A DNA stretch of 64,000 nt from Isotricha intestinalis (taxonomy: Eukaryota; Ciliophora; Litostomatea; Vestibuliferida; Isotrichidae): assembly GCA_023807065.1 (NCBI GenBank), contig JAJJLU010003474.1:23784-87783 (forward strand). Direction: 5' to 3'. Made by a program: the position numbers and the translations under genes. Shown here piece by piece: positions 1 to 9,860 of this stretch (the stretch's first letter is position 1; the number at the start of each line of letters is the position of its first letter). The notes below the pieces were generated by a model, which was not told the DNA's origin, did not search any database, and saw nothing but the letters and a program-made list of their open reading frames with translations.

Positions 1-119
1 CTATATAATTCAAGAAAATTAAATTTATAAAGATTATTATTTTATTTTGAATTTCTTTTTCCTTCAAAAAAATCTATTTTTACTATTATAAAATCTAATT
101 ATATATTAACAAAAAAATA

Positions 120-2831
120 TTATAAATTTAAAGGCCTGTTTATTTTTTCTAAAGAATTACTTTTTCTATTTATATAAAAAATACCATTATTTAAATTAAT
201 AGTAGTTTTATTTGATATAAAATTATTTGAATTACAGTAATTTCTTTTTCTATAAAAAGAACGTGCAAAAAATTTATTTTTTTTCATTTGACTATTATTA
301 GAGAGTTTGATTCTTGTTAATTTTTTCTTATTGATTGAAGATTGTTTATTCTTATTATAATAATCATAAATATTATTATTATTAATATTATTATCATTAT
401 TATTATGCTCTTTATCAAAAAGAAATTTTTTTAAACATGGTAACATCATACTTTCAGATCTTATTAGTTTCTTTTTTTTATCAAAAATATTTTCATTATT
501 AAAAGTTTTTGGCATTTTTATTCTTATTGTTTTATGTTTATGTTGTCTCAAACAATCAAATTGAATTTTTTTTTTTTTTTTTTTTTCTTTTTCTTTTTTT
601 AAATATTCATAATATTTTGCTTGTAATTCAATATCATAAGTTAAATTATTTTCATTTTTTCCTCCGATTGTTCTTTTAAAAAATGAAGAATTTAAATTTC
701 TTAAATCATCAATTCTTAAAAAAATATTGTTTTTATCTTTATTATTCCATTTACTTAAAGAAAGTATATTTTTTTTTTTTATTTTTGATTTTTCAATGAT
801 ATCATCATTATCATCTTCAAAATCAATTTCCATATTATCATCTAAATAAGGATAAGATTGAGTAAAATTTTCTGTTATATTTTTTGTTTTATTTTGAATT
901 TTTATTGTTTTTCTATTTTTATTTTCATTATTTTTATTTCGACTCTTATTCATCTTTTCAACTAATTCATTTTCATATTTTCTAATAAACGAATTTAACT
1001 TATAATAATTTTTTTCAATAAAATATTGTTTGGTTTCTAAATCAGTACTTAATTCTTTTTGTTTATTATAATTATATTTCCTAAAATTATTTTTTTTTTT
1101 TATAAATTGAATAAAATTTTGAAACATTTCATTTTCAGTAATATTATCTTTTGGAATAATTGAATTTTTCTGAGAATTATTTTTCTTTAAAAAATTTACT
1201 TTTATTTTATTATTTTCTTTCACAAAATCTTTTTCAGTTAAATTAGAAATATCATTTATTAATTTTCTATTTGATAAAATACTTTTTTTTCTTAAATTAA
1301 TAATATTAATTGGGGGTTGAGAAATTGAATGAGTATTTATTCCAAAAGAAAAAGATGAAAGAATAATAAAAGCAAATGAATTTGAAAATTGAAAAAAAAA
1401 ATGACACAATTTTTTTAAACAATCATTTAAATTTTGATTATCTAAATTAATTGAAAAATCTTTTTCTATTTTTATAAATTTTGTAACATCATTTGAAATA
1501 ACAGAATTAATTCTTTGAATATTTTTTGATAAATTTTTTATTTGATTTAATAAGAAATTTGATATTAAATTTAATGTTATATTTTTTTTTTTTATTATTT
1601 CCTTTATTTTATCTTGTTCTTTTTTTGATAATAATATAAATCTTTTTGTTTTTTTATTTTCTTCTAAATTATCCCATTCATTATTATTTTCTTTAAGAAA
1701 TATATTATTTTTAATCTCAATTAATTGTTTATCTAATTTTGAATATTCTATATTTAAATCTAAAATTTCACTATTTATGTAATAAAATTTTTGATGAAAT
1801 TGATATATTTTTTCACAGTGATTATTATAATTTACAATCAAATTTTCTAATTTTTTTATTTTTAAAGAATAAAATATTTTATCTAATTTAAATTTAAGAT
1901 GAAGATATTCTTTCATTGTTGTTTTATTATCATAAAAAAGTCTTTTATTATAATCTTTTATATTAATAATATATTCTTTAATTTTATTGGTTTTGTTGCT
2001 TAATTGTTTTAAATATTTTTTATATTCATCTTCTTCATCATTTAAATTTTTTATATCATCATTTAAATTTTTTATCTTTTCAATTTTATCAAACAATTCT
2101 TTTTTTTGTTCAATTTTTTTTTTTTGGTAAATATATTTAATTCTATTCAATTTTTTTTTTTCAGTTTTTAATTGAAAAATAGCATGATTTTGAATTATAT
2201 GATATTGGGAAAATTGACTAGATATTGTTTCTTCATATTTTAATTCATTTTGAATTCTATTAATAATTTTTATGTTTGAATCATTTAATCTTTTTTTCAT
2301 ATGTTTATAAACAATTAAATCATTTTCTTTAATTTTAATTTTTTCTTTTAAAAGATCAATAAATTTATCATAAGAATCAATTGAATCAACATAAATTGTA
2401 TAATTATTAACTATTAAATTATTGGTATTTACTATAAATTCTCTTATTTCATTTTTCTTTTTTTTAATTAAATTTAAATTGTCATTATATATTTTCTTCT
2501 TTTTATTAATTTCTTTTAAATAAAAATCTTCAATTTTATCCATATTTGCATATTTAATATTCTTTTCAACTAAAAATGTAAAATAATCATATTTTATTTC
2601 TTCATTTAAATCTATTTTCTTTTTTTTATATATATTTCTAGATTGTTCTTTTTCTTTTTTTATAGTTTTTTTTTCTTTTTTTTCTTTTTTTTGTTCTTTT
2701 GTTTTTATTTTTTCTGTATTATTTTTTATTTGATTTAATTCCATTTTATTTCTTTCATTCTTATTTTCTTCTCTATTTTTTTTCTTTTCTATTATATTTA
2801 TATTAGTCAAATAAAAAGACATTTTATTCAT
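120..2831 (-). CDS. Lysine/asparagine-rich coiled-coil protein, unknown function
   Basis: An open frame of 903 residues on the minus strand from an ATG to a TAA. Residues 1-80 are a strongly basic run of Lys and Glu. Roughly residues 90-400 have the heptad-like pattern and Leu/Ile/Lys/Glu composition of a long coiled coil. The last 400 residues are Asn/Lys-rich and probably disordered, with a Lys run coded by a long T homopolymer near position 570-587. No catalytic motif, signal peptide or membrane segment is visible. Long coiled coils of this kind are common among axonemal docking and basal-body proteins of ciliates, but no family signature is clear, so that role is only a guess. The start is head-to-tail with the Rab-like gene to its right, about 150 bases apart. 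Confidence 0.8.
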   Translation of the reverse strand: MNKMSFYLTNINIIEKKKNREENKNERNKMELNQIKNNTEKIKTKEQKKEKKEKKTIKKEKEQSRNIYKKKKIDLNEEIKYDYFTFLVEKNIKYANMDKIEDFYLKEINKKKKIYNDNLNLIKKKKNEIREFIVNTNNLIVNNYTIYVDSIDSYDKFIDLLKEKIKIKENDLIVYKHMKKRLNDSNIKIINRIQNELKYEETISSQFSQYHIIQNHAIFQLKTEKKKLNRIKYIYQKKKIEQKKELFDKIEKIKNLNDDIKNLNDEEDEYKKYLKQLSNKTNKIKEYIINIKDYNKRLFYDNKTTMKEYLHLKFKLDKIFYSLKIKKLENLIVNYNNHCEKIYQFHQKFYYINSEILDLNIEYSKLDKQLIEIKNNIFLKENNNEWDNLEENKKTKRFILLSKKEQDKIKEIIKKKNITLNLISNFLLNQIKNLSKNIQRINSVISNDVTKFIKIEKDFSINLDNQNLNDCLKKLCHFFFQFSNSFAFIILSSFSFGINTHSISQPPINIINLRKKSILSNRKLINDISNLTEKDFVKENNKIKVNFLKKNNSQKNSIIPKDNITENEMFQNFIQFIKKKNNFRKYNYNKQKELSTDLETKQYFIEKNYYKLNSFIRKYENELVEKMNKSRNKNNENKNRKTIKIQNKTKNITENFTQSYPYLDDNMEIDFEDDNDDIIEKSKIKKKNILSLSKWNNKDKNNIFLRIDDLRNLNSSFFKRTIGGKNENNLTYDIELQAKYYEYLKKEKEKKKKKKIQFDCLRQHKHKTIRIKMPKTFNNENIFDKKKKLIRSESMMLPCLKKFLFDKEHNNNDNNINNNNIYDYYNKNKQSSINKKKLTRIKLSNNSQMKKNKFFARSFYRKRNYCNSNNFISNKTTINLNNGIFYINRKSNSLEKINRPLNL

Positions 2832-2984
2832 TTTTGTTCAAATAAATTAATTTTAAACCCATAATTCATAATAATAAAATTAAAATAAAACTACTACAGT
2901 TATTTATTTATTTTTCATATAAAATTATTAAACATATCTTTATTATTTTTAATATTTCTAAAATTAAAAAATTGAAACATTAAT

Positions 2985-3794
2985 TTATTCATTTTCTTTT
3001 TTTTCTTCTTCACTATTAACATTAGTAGAATAAGAATTATTACTAATTTTTTCATTAGAATTAATTTTATTTTCCAAATCCAAATTTTTAATATTTTCAC
3101 AACAATTAGATTCACTTAATTTTTTCATTGCATTTTTAACTTTTTCTTCATTTTGATTGCTTAAAATAATTTGTTTATTATTATTATCCAAATCTTTTTC
3201 ATTCTTATTATCTTTAATTTCATTTAATTTATCAACAATATAACCAATTAAAAAATCCATAGTTTCATTAACATTAATATTCATTTTAACACTTGTTCTA
3301 AAGCATTTAATAAAATTATTCTTATTAGCAAAATTAATAAGACTTTTATCATCTTTAACTTCATTTTTATCAACTAAATCAATTTTATTTTGAACTAAAA
3401 CACAAGGTAAAAAAGTATTATCTTTAAATCTAGTATTCTCATCAATTGCTTTTTTCCATTTTAAAGTTCTATTTAAAAAATAAATTTATATAATTTACTC
3501 ATCTAAAGATCTTTTATCAGTTATATCTGAAAATATTATACATCCATGAGCATTTTTAGATAATATTTTTGTCATTCCAATATATCTATCTTGTCCCCCA
3601 ATATCCCATATTTGAGTTTTATAATTATATCCTTTATATTCTTTCATTTTAAAATTAAAATCTGTGTTTATTGTTGCTTTATATTCATCTGGAAATTCAT
3701 TTTTTAACCACATTCTACAAAATGATGTTTTTCCTGTATTATATTTTCCTACTATTATTATTTTTAGATCTAATTTTGATTTTTGTTTTAACAT
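2985..3794 (-). CDS. Rab32-like small GTPase, two exons, no C-terminal prenylation cysteines
   Basis: Two minus-strand frames join across a 30-nt GT..AG intron (3469-3498) that splits a Glu codon, giving 259 residues. All G motifs are present: P-loop GKYNTGKTS near residue 17, switch II WDIGGQ, the NKID specificity motif in exon 2 and a TSVK motif. The joined central segment, ending LKWKKAIDE, matches the arrangement in Rab32/Rab38, which act on lysosome-related organelles and phagosomes. Oddity: the protein continues about 50 residues past the G domain in an acidic Asn/Glu tail ending ENE, and its only Cys pair is internal (SNCCEN). A standard Rab would end in a prenylated CC or CxC. It is either anchored differently, cytosolic, or has an unrecognised 3' exon. 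The next gene starts divergently about 150 bases away. Confidence 0.8.
3469..3498 (-). other. 30-nt spliceosomal intron in the Rab-like gene
   Basis: Reading on the minus strand, GTAAAT opens it and AAATAG closes it. Removing 30 nt joins GA to A to form a Glu codon and restores the Rab reading frame, which otherwise meets a stop. Confidence 0.9.
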
Positions 3795-3942
3795 TTTTTT
3801 TTATTTTTTTTAAATGATGTTATTTATTCTTTTTATATATTTGTTATATATATAAATTTTTCAATTAATTTAAATTTTTTTCAAATAAATCACTTTTTTT
3901 GAATTTATTAAAATATTTTTATTATTTTTTATAAAGTAAATA

Positions 3943-6696
3943 ATGAGTGAAAATAATTTATTTGTTGAACCTTTTACTTTTTATTTGTTTTTAAAATCAA
4001 ATCGTAAAATAAAACATTTAGATGTTCATAGAACACTTCCATTTATATTATACGCAGATAAAGATAATAATATAGTAATATATGATATAAATAAAAAAAG
4101 ACCAATAAGGTCATTTTCTCTTCAATATTATTTTTCAGAACCAGTGAAAATTCAAAACATCCAATTTTTTAATTGTGAAAAATTAAAAATAGAAAATTAC
4201 AATGATTTAACAGAAAATTTAAGAATAAAAGGAATTCCAATAACATTAATTCCATATTTGATAATAATAACAACAAATAAATATATATTTTTCTATTCAT
4301 ATATGCTTCAAAATTTCGTAAGAATGATTCATAAAAAAATAATAAATGATAAAGATTTTATTAAATGTAATATTTATTCATATAATTATGCAGTAATATT
4401 AACTGAAGATGGAAGTTTACACAAATGGAATTTAAAACATTGGTTATTAGAAAATGATTTACCTAATAAAAATTTAAATGGAAGACCTTGTGTAAATTTT
4501 TCAATTATAACTGATAATAAAGGAAATAATTATTTAATATGTGTTAATAAAGTTGGAACTATATTTAAAATTGATATTAAAAAAGATATTGGAACTTTTG
4601 AATATACAAGAGATAATTTTTTTGATCATGGCTCTAAAGTTAATTATATTGATTATAATCCTGGAATTAATAAAATTTTAACTGTTAGTAAAGAGCAAAT
4701 TAATATTAATGATTTAGATAATTTAAATATTGGTTTTAAAATTCCTAATTTTGAATTTGTTAAAGATGTTAAATTTAAAGGAGCAACTTTAAACTTAAGT
4801 CCTATATTTAATAATTGTTCTATTATTGTTTATGGAAAAAGTAACTTTATCCAAGTTTTAAATTTGAAAAATTGTAAAGAAATTAAAAAATATAAAATTG
4901 ATTCTAAAAATAATAATTTATATTTTTCTTATTATTTTAATATAGAAAATTCAATTTTTGATGGTTTTAATGAAAAAGAAACAATAATATATGATATTAA
5001 ATTTCTTTTAAATATAAATGAATATTTAGTAATAGCTTCAAGTAGAGGAGTAATTATTTATAAAATTGATTCTTCTTTAAAAGCTTCTGTTATTCCTATT
5101 ATTCCATTAAATGAAATTAGTGATAAAGATTCATTATATTTTTATTCTTTTTTTGAAAACAAAATAAAAGAAAATTTATTTAAAAAAAAGGACTCATCTA
5201 AACTATTTGATTGTTATTCAACTTTAGATATGAAAAGAGATAGTTTATATAATGATTTTAATGAAAATTTAAATAATAGATTTGAAATAGGAATATCATA
5301 TAATAATAAATATATGAGTTGTTTAGATAGTTGTAATAATACTTATAAAATATATAGAATTCATGTAAATGAAAATTTTCATTTATCTTTTAAAGAAATT
5401 AAATCAGATAATGCAATATCATTAATTTGGTGTCCCTTTAAAAATTCATATGCAATAATAAAAAAAAACTCAGTTTCATTTTTAAAATATAATCAATCAA
5501 ATAAATTAAATTCATCTTTTGAATTAAATGTAATAAATATAAGAAAGGAAAAAACTAAATTATTATATAAAGAAAGTAATTTACCATCACATAAATTATT
5601 TGGAGGACCTTTTATAGGAGTTTTTATTAATTCAAATCAACAAAATAAAAGTTTAAAACCAACTTTATTAACAGATTATACTTATTTTATTTCAAAAAAT
5701 ATAAAAATTATTTTTCATGATTGGGAAAATAGTGCAAAATTAGGTTTAGAAATTGAACAAGAACCTTTAAATATATATAATTCAGAAGATTTATCTTATA
5801 TGATTATTTGCTATAATGATAAATATGTTTCTTATTATTTAAATGATAAAAAATCAAAATATGAAAAAATTGAAACTTACTATGATAAAGTATTAGATGG
5901 TTTAATTTATGAAAATTTTGTTTTTGTATATTTAACTGAATATGGTTTTTATTTTGTTTTATTAAATGAAAAAAATGGTTTTCCTTATAAAATATATAAT
6001 TTATCTGAAGAAAGTAATCATTATCATATTAAAATATCACAAATTTCAAAAGAAACTGAAAATGATATAATGGAACCAAAAAAACATTTTCAAACAAAAA
6101 TATTAGGAATATATAATAATTATATTGCTACAAGTTCAAATGATGGAAAAATTCAAATCAAAGAAATAAATCATGTAATTTTTCATATAATAACTTTTGT
6201 TAAAGAATATAATATTCAAGGTTTATCTTCTCTTTTAGATATGTTTGAAAAAAAAATGATAAAAAGTGTTTTAGCTGTTTTTGATTATTATTTTAATAAT
6301 GAAGAAGAAATATTAAGAAAAATATTTTCAATTGAATCAATTTTAAATTATGAGTTATATAAATATTTAGATTACTTTGTTTCAGATATATATAAATATC
6401 AAAGACCAGGAATAAAAAATATGTTAAATGATACTTTAGAAAAAAACTTAATTATTTCTATTATAGAAGGAAATGAAAAAAAAATAAATGCAATATATAA
6501 TATTTCGAATCAAATGGGTTTAAGAACTGGAACTAAAAGTGCAAGATGTATTGAGCCTGATTTTTATTTTAATGCTTTAATGAAAAAAGATAGATTTTTT
6601 GAAAGTTATGCTTTTAATGTTAATTATAATATTAATAATAAAGGAGATTCTATTTTAACTCAAGCTTTTGGTATTTTAAATATTAATCCTAAATAA
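3943..6696 (+). CDS. WD40 beta-propeller/solenoid protein resembling TSET subunit TTRAY2 (TWD40-2)
   Basis: 917 residues. The N-terminus reads like WD repeats (HLDVHRTLPFILYADKDNN, then VIYDINKKRPIRSF), followed by more blades across roughly residues 100-480. The C-terminal third (about 750-917) is helical, as in an alpha-solenoid. The order of features follows plant TWD40-2 as I know it: an N-terminal propeller opening with a motif like HPTHPWLVTAD, a segment like the one around residue 450 that introduces a second propeller, a GGPFIGV-type motif (FGGPFIGVF here, near residue 550), and a following segment about the subunit's own 'WEN' (HDWENSAKLG). TSET/TPLATE is an endocytic coat related to COPI and AP complexes. 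The WD40 nature is clear from sequence. The subunit assignment is by recollection of motif order and is moderate. Confidence 0.65.
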   Translation: MSENNLFVEPFTFYLFLKSNRKIKHLDVHRTLPFILYADKDNNIVIYDINKKRPIRSFSLQYYFSEPVKIQNIQFFNCEKLKIENYNDLTENLRIKGIPITLIPYLIIITTNKYIFFYSYMLQNFVRMIHKKIINDKDFIKCNIYSYNYAVILTEDGSLHKWNLKHWLLENDLPNKNLNGRPCVNFSIITDNKGNNYLICVNKVGTIFKIDIKKDIGTFEYTRDNFFDHGSKVNYIDYNPGINKILTVSKEQININDLDNLNIGFKIPNFEFVKDVKFKGATLNLSPIFNNCSIIVYGKSNFIQVLNLKNCKEIKKYKIDSKNNNLYFSYYFNIENSIFDGFNEKETIIYDIKFLLNINEYLVIASSRGVIIYKIDSSLKASVIPIIPLNEISDKDSLYFYSFFENKIKENLFKKKDSSKLFDCYSTLDMKRDSLYNDFNENLNNRFEIGISYNNKYMSCLDSCNNTYKIYRIHVNENFHLSFKEIKSDNAISLIWCPFKNSYAIIKKNSVSFLKYNQSNKLNSSFELNVINIRKEKTKLLYKESNLPSHKLFGGPFIGVFINSNQQNKSLKPTLLTDYTYFISKNIKIIFHDWENSAKLGLEIEQEPLNIYNSEDLSYMIICYNDKYVSYYLNDKKSKYEKIETYYDKVLDGLIYENFVFVYLTEYGFYFVLLNEKNGFPYKIYNLSEESNHYHIKISQISKETENDIMEPKKHFQTKILGIYNNYIATSSNDGKIQIKEINHVIFHIITFVKEYNIQGLSSLLDMFEKKMIKSVLAVFDYYFNNEEEILRKIFSIESILNYELYKYLDYFVSDIYKYQRPGIKNMLNDTLEKNLIISIIEGNEKKINAIYNISNQMGLRTGTKSARCIEPDFYFNALMKKDRFFESYAFNVNYNINNKGDSILTQAFGILNINPK

Positions 6697-7007
6697 TTTA
6701 AAAATTATTTAATTAAAAATTATTGTTTTATATCTATAAAATATGAATATATTTTAACAAAATTTCAAAATTCTAAAAAATAACTATAATAGTTTTAATT
6801 AAAAATCTAATTCCTTAGTTTTTAATTCTAAAAACAATAAAAAAATTCATAATGAATTTTCATTATCTTCAACTTAATGATATAAGAAATGAAAATCTAA
6901 ATGTTTTTAAATCTAATTAATTTAATTATTTTATTTTCTGTAATTATTTCATTTAATCTTCTGAATAAATTAAATAGAAAAATAATTAAAATAAATATAA
7001 AAAATAT
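6697..7007. other. Intergenic, no gene seen
   Basis: About 310 bases of A/T-rich DNA between two plus-strand genes. The only frame with an ATG is 22 codons (6852-6920), which is not supported by anything else. No RNA gene or repeat seen. Confidence 0.6.
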
Positions 7008-7430
7008 ATGACTTCTTCAATAGAAAAAAGTACAAACAAAAATTTATTTAATTCACATATAATAAATAGTAATTTACCTATAAAATCAATAATCTTTCAA
7101 AATAAAAAAGAAGATATATCATTAAATAATATAGAATTAAATTTTCAAAATCAAAATAAAATAAGAAAATCAAATACAAAAGTAAGTAAAAAAAATAATC
7201 AAACACAAAAAGGAAAAAACAACGAAGAATTAAGAAATACTATAAATAAAAATAGTAGAAATAATATAATATCTAAAAATGAGAATTCAAAAAATATATT
7301 AGGAAAAAAGTATGTTAAAATAAATGATGAAATTGATATAATTCCAATTGAAAATTGGAAAAAATATAATTGTGATATGAGTGAAGTGACAGGGAAAAAA
7401 ATTATTTGTAAATGTTGTAATATAATATAA
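7008..7430 (+). CDS. Small hypothetical protein with Cys-rich tail
   Basis: 140 residues from ATG to TAA. The first 100 residues are Asn/Lys/Ser-rich and look disordered. The end is more ordered and distinctive: a stretch around EIDIIPIENWKKYN, then a short Cys cluster (CKCC) just before the C-terminus. A terminal CC-type cluster could be acylated, but the motif is not a classical CaaX box. I do not recognise the family. It lies in the same direction as the WD40 gene upstream and the PKA regulatory gene downstream, but 300 and 760 bases separate them, so no shared transcript is implied. Confidence 0.6.
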   Translation: MTSSIEKSTNKNLFNSHIINSNLPIKSIIFQNKKEDISLNNIELNFQNQNKIRKSNTKVSKKNNQTQKGKNNEELRNTINKNSRNNIISKNENSKNILGKKYVKINDEIDIIPIENWKKYNCDMSEVTGKKIICKCCNII

Positions 7431-8190
7431 ATTTGAAATATAATTTATTTTTTTATTGAGTTCAGTTTGTAAATAAATTAGGTTTTATATATAAAGAATA
7501 AAAATTTTTCTCGAGTTAATTATGTAAAAATTAAGTTAAAATACAAAAGAATAAACAAAATAAATAAAAAAAAAATACGACAAAGAAAATGAAATAAAGA
7601 TGAATATATTTGAAAATGATAAATTTTCTCAAAGGATTAGTTTATGTGCAGGAATAAATAAAAAGAAAAGAAAGATTTAATGGTAAAAGATTTTTAATTC
7701 AGAAAATAAGTAATTTAAATAAAAATTAAATTTAATATTTTCTTTGAGTATTTTATTTATTTATATTTTCCATCATACCATATCTTAATAATGATTTTAT
7801 TTGATGATATTTTATTATTATTCTTCTTTGATTCATTTCTTTATTTTCATAAAAAGTTTTTTAATGAAGAAATAAAAATTTATCTTTCTTTTGTTTGTAA
7901 ATAAAATAATAATAAATTATTTAGATTAAAAATCTTTTTTACTTTATTTAATTTTATTTTAGATATTTTATAATTATTTAATATTTTTGAATTTATTAAT
8001 TACAAGAAGCAAAAATTATATAAATTCAACTTGAGAAACATTTGAAAAAAATATTTAACCTATCAATTGAACGAAAATTACAAAATAAATTAAAATAAAT
8101 AAAAAAAGTACAATATAAAAGTACAAAAAAAAACTAAATAAAAATAAATAAAAAAAATATAAAAAACTCAAAATATATAAAATAAAAAAA
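7431..8190. other. Long intergenic region, no confident gene
   Basis: 760 bases upstream of the PKA regulatory gene. One 26-codon frame (7600-7680) has a slightly coding-like composition with Cys, Ala and Gly, and could be a relic or chance. Otherwise A/T-rich with poly-A tracts close to the PKA-R start, which may be promoter or 5' UTR. No RNA gene recognised. Confidence 0.5.
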
Positions 8191-9471
8191 ATGTCAGAAA
8201 AAGTAGAGACATCTTCTCAAATAGAGAAAAAAATACGTCCAATCCTGGAACGTTTAGCATATCACTTAATGAAAGACCAGCCAAAAAACGTGGTAAAAAT
8301 AAATAACTAAAAAATATAAAAAAATTAGCCATTATACATGATAGACTACCTTCAAAAGAAAGGAGGTTACACATCATCAGGATTAACAAGAGAAGAGAAG
8401 AAAGAATTAGAGAACTTAAGAAATGAAGTGAAAAAATATCGTGAATTAGAATCAGCAATATTAGAAGTTCATTCAGATGAAGAAAAAAATGAAGAAAGTG
8501 AATCAAACTCAATTTCCAATGATTCAGAATCAGAAGATAATAAAATGGCAGATGAAGAAATAAAAAAAAGACAAGTTCAAAAATCAAAAAATAAAAGAAC
8601 AGGAGTTTCAGCAGAAGCATATGGTGAATTTAATAAGAAAGAAGATTTCAAACCAAGAGTAATAGAAAAAACAGAAGAACAAATAAATAAGATAAAAGCA
8701 AGAATAGTGAATTCATTTTTATTTTCAAATCTAGAACCAAATGAATTAGAAATAGTAATAGGAGCAATGGATGAAAAGCATTATAAACCAGAAGAGAATG
8801 TAATAACACAAGGTGAAAGTGGAGATTGTTTATATGTTGTAGAAGAAGGAAATTTAGATTGTACAAAACATTTTACTGCTGATGGAGAAGAAAAATATTT
8901 AAAAACTTATATTCCAGGAGAATCATTTGGTGAATTAGCTTTATTATATAATGCACCAAGAGCAGCTACAATAAAAGCTAAAACTGATTGTATTTTATGG
9001 GTACTTGATAGAGAAACTTTTAACAATATTGTTAAAGATGCTGCACAAAAAAAAAGAGAAAAATATGAATCTTTCTTAAAAAAAGTAGATATTTTAAGTA
9101 CAATTGATTCATATGAATTGGGACAAATTTCTGATGCATTAAAAGGTAATGTTTATAAAAAAGGAGAATATATTATTAAAGAAGGAGAAAGTGGAGATGT
9201 TTTTTATATTTTAGAAGAGGGAGAATGTATTGCTACTAAAACTTTAGAAGCTGGAAAAGCTGCTCAAGAAATTAAAAGATATGGTCCAGGAGAATATTTC
9301 GGGGAAAGAGCTTTAATCAAAGGTGAACCTAGATATGCTAATATTGAAGTAGTTAGTGATGTTTGTAAAATCATTTCTCTTGATAGAAATAGCTTTAAAA
9401 GATTACTTGGACCTATTGAACCTCTTTTACAAAGAAATATTGAAAAATATAAAAAATTTGTTAAGGAATAA
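8191..9471 (+). CDS. cAMP-dependent protein kinase regulatory subunit, RI-type, two exons
   Basis: The ATG at 8191 opens a 34-codon first exon that joins after a 36-nt intron (8293-8328) to the main frame, giving 414 residues. The N-terminus (about 12-50) forms the docking/dimerisation helices (RPILERLAYHLMKDQP...VPLYMIDYL), which only exist when the short exon is included. An acidic linker is followed by the inhibitor site KRTGVSAEAY at about 123-132. The residue in the phosphoacceptor position is Gly, so this is a pseudosubstrate like the RI class, in particular RI-beta, and not a phosphorylatable RII. Two cyclic-nucleotide domains follow, with phosphate-binding cassettes FGELALLYNAPRAAT (about 234) and FGERALIKGEPRYAN (about 358). 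Both keep the Glu and Arg that bind cAMP. It should hold the catalytic subunit inactive until cAMP binds. Confidence 0.95.
8293..8328 (+). other. 36-nt spliceosomal intron in the PKA regulatory gene
   Basis: GTAAAA...AATTAG between the Val codon GTG and the Pro codon CCA. Splicing joins the two halves of the docking domain in frame; unspliced, an in-frame TAA stops translation at once. Confidence 0.9.
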
Positions 9472-9860
9472 AATGGGAAAATAGGGTTTTTTTAATTTTT
9501 TTTTTGGTTAATTTTGTTTTGTTTTGTTTTTTTTTTATGGATTTTTTATAATACAAATACATATTTTAAATAATATAAAAGGAATAGGAATTTTATGTTG
9601 TTGTTTTTAATTTTTTTTTATTTTATTTTTTTCTTTTCTTCGTTTTATGATATAATGTTTGATATTATTTGATAAAAAATATTTATTTGAATATCATTGT
9701 TTTTGCTTATATATTTAAAACAAATGTATTATATATAAAAATAAATAATTAAAATACATATTTAAAAAAAAAATTTTAAAATATAAATGAAATAAATATT
9801 TTTTACGTAATTTTATTTATATCATTTTTTATTAATACTTTTATAAATATATAAAAAGGA
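9472..9860. other. Intergenic, no gene seen
   Basis: About 390 bases between the PKA-R stop and the first exon of the RRM gene. It begins with T- and G/T-rich DNA likely to be 3' UTR and is otherwise A/T-rich. Nothing else recognised. Confidence 0.6.

Noticed and set aside
2915..3115. A 66-residue minus-strand frame overlapping the Rab-like gene tail
   Set aside because: Overlaps exon 2 of the GTPase in another frame and has no features of its own.
8168..8866. Minus-strand open frames of 150 and 72 residues
   Set aside because: They are Leu/Phe-rich antisense shadows of the PKA regulatory gene, whose domains are certain.
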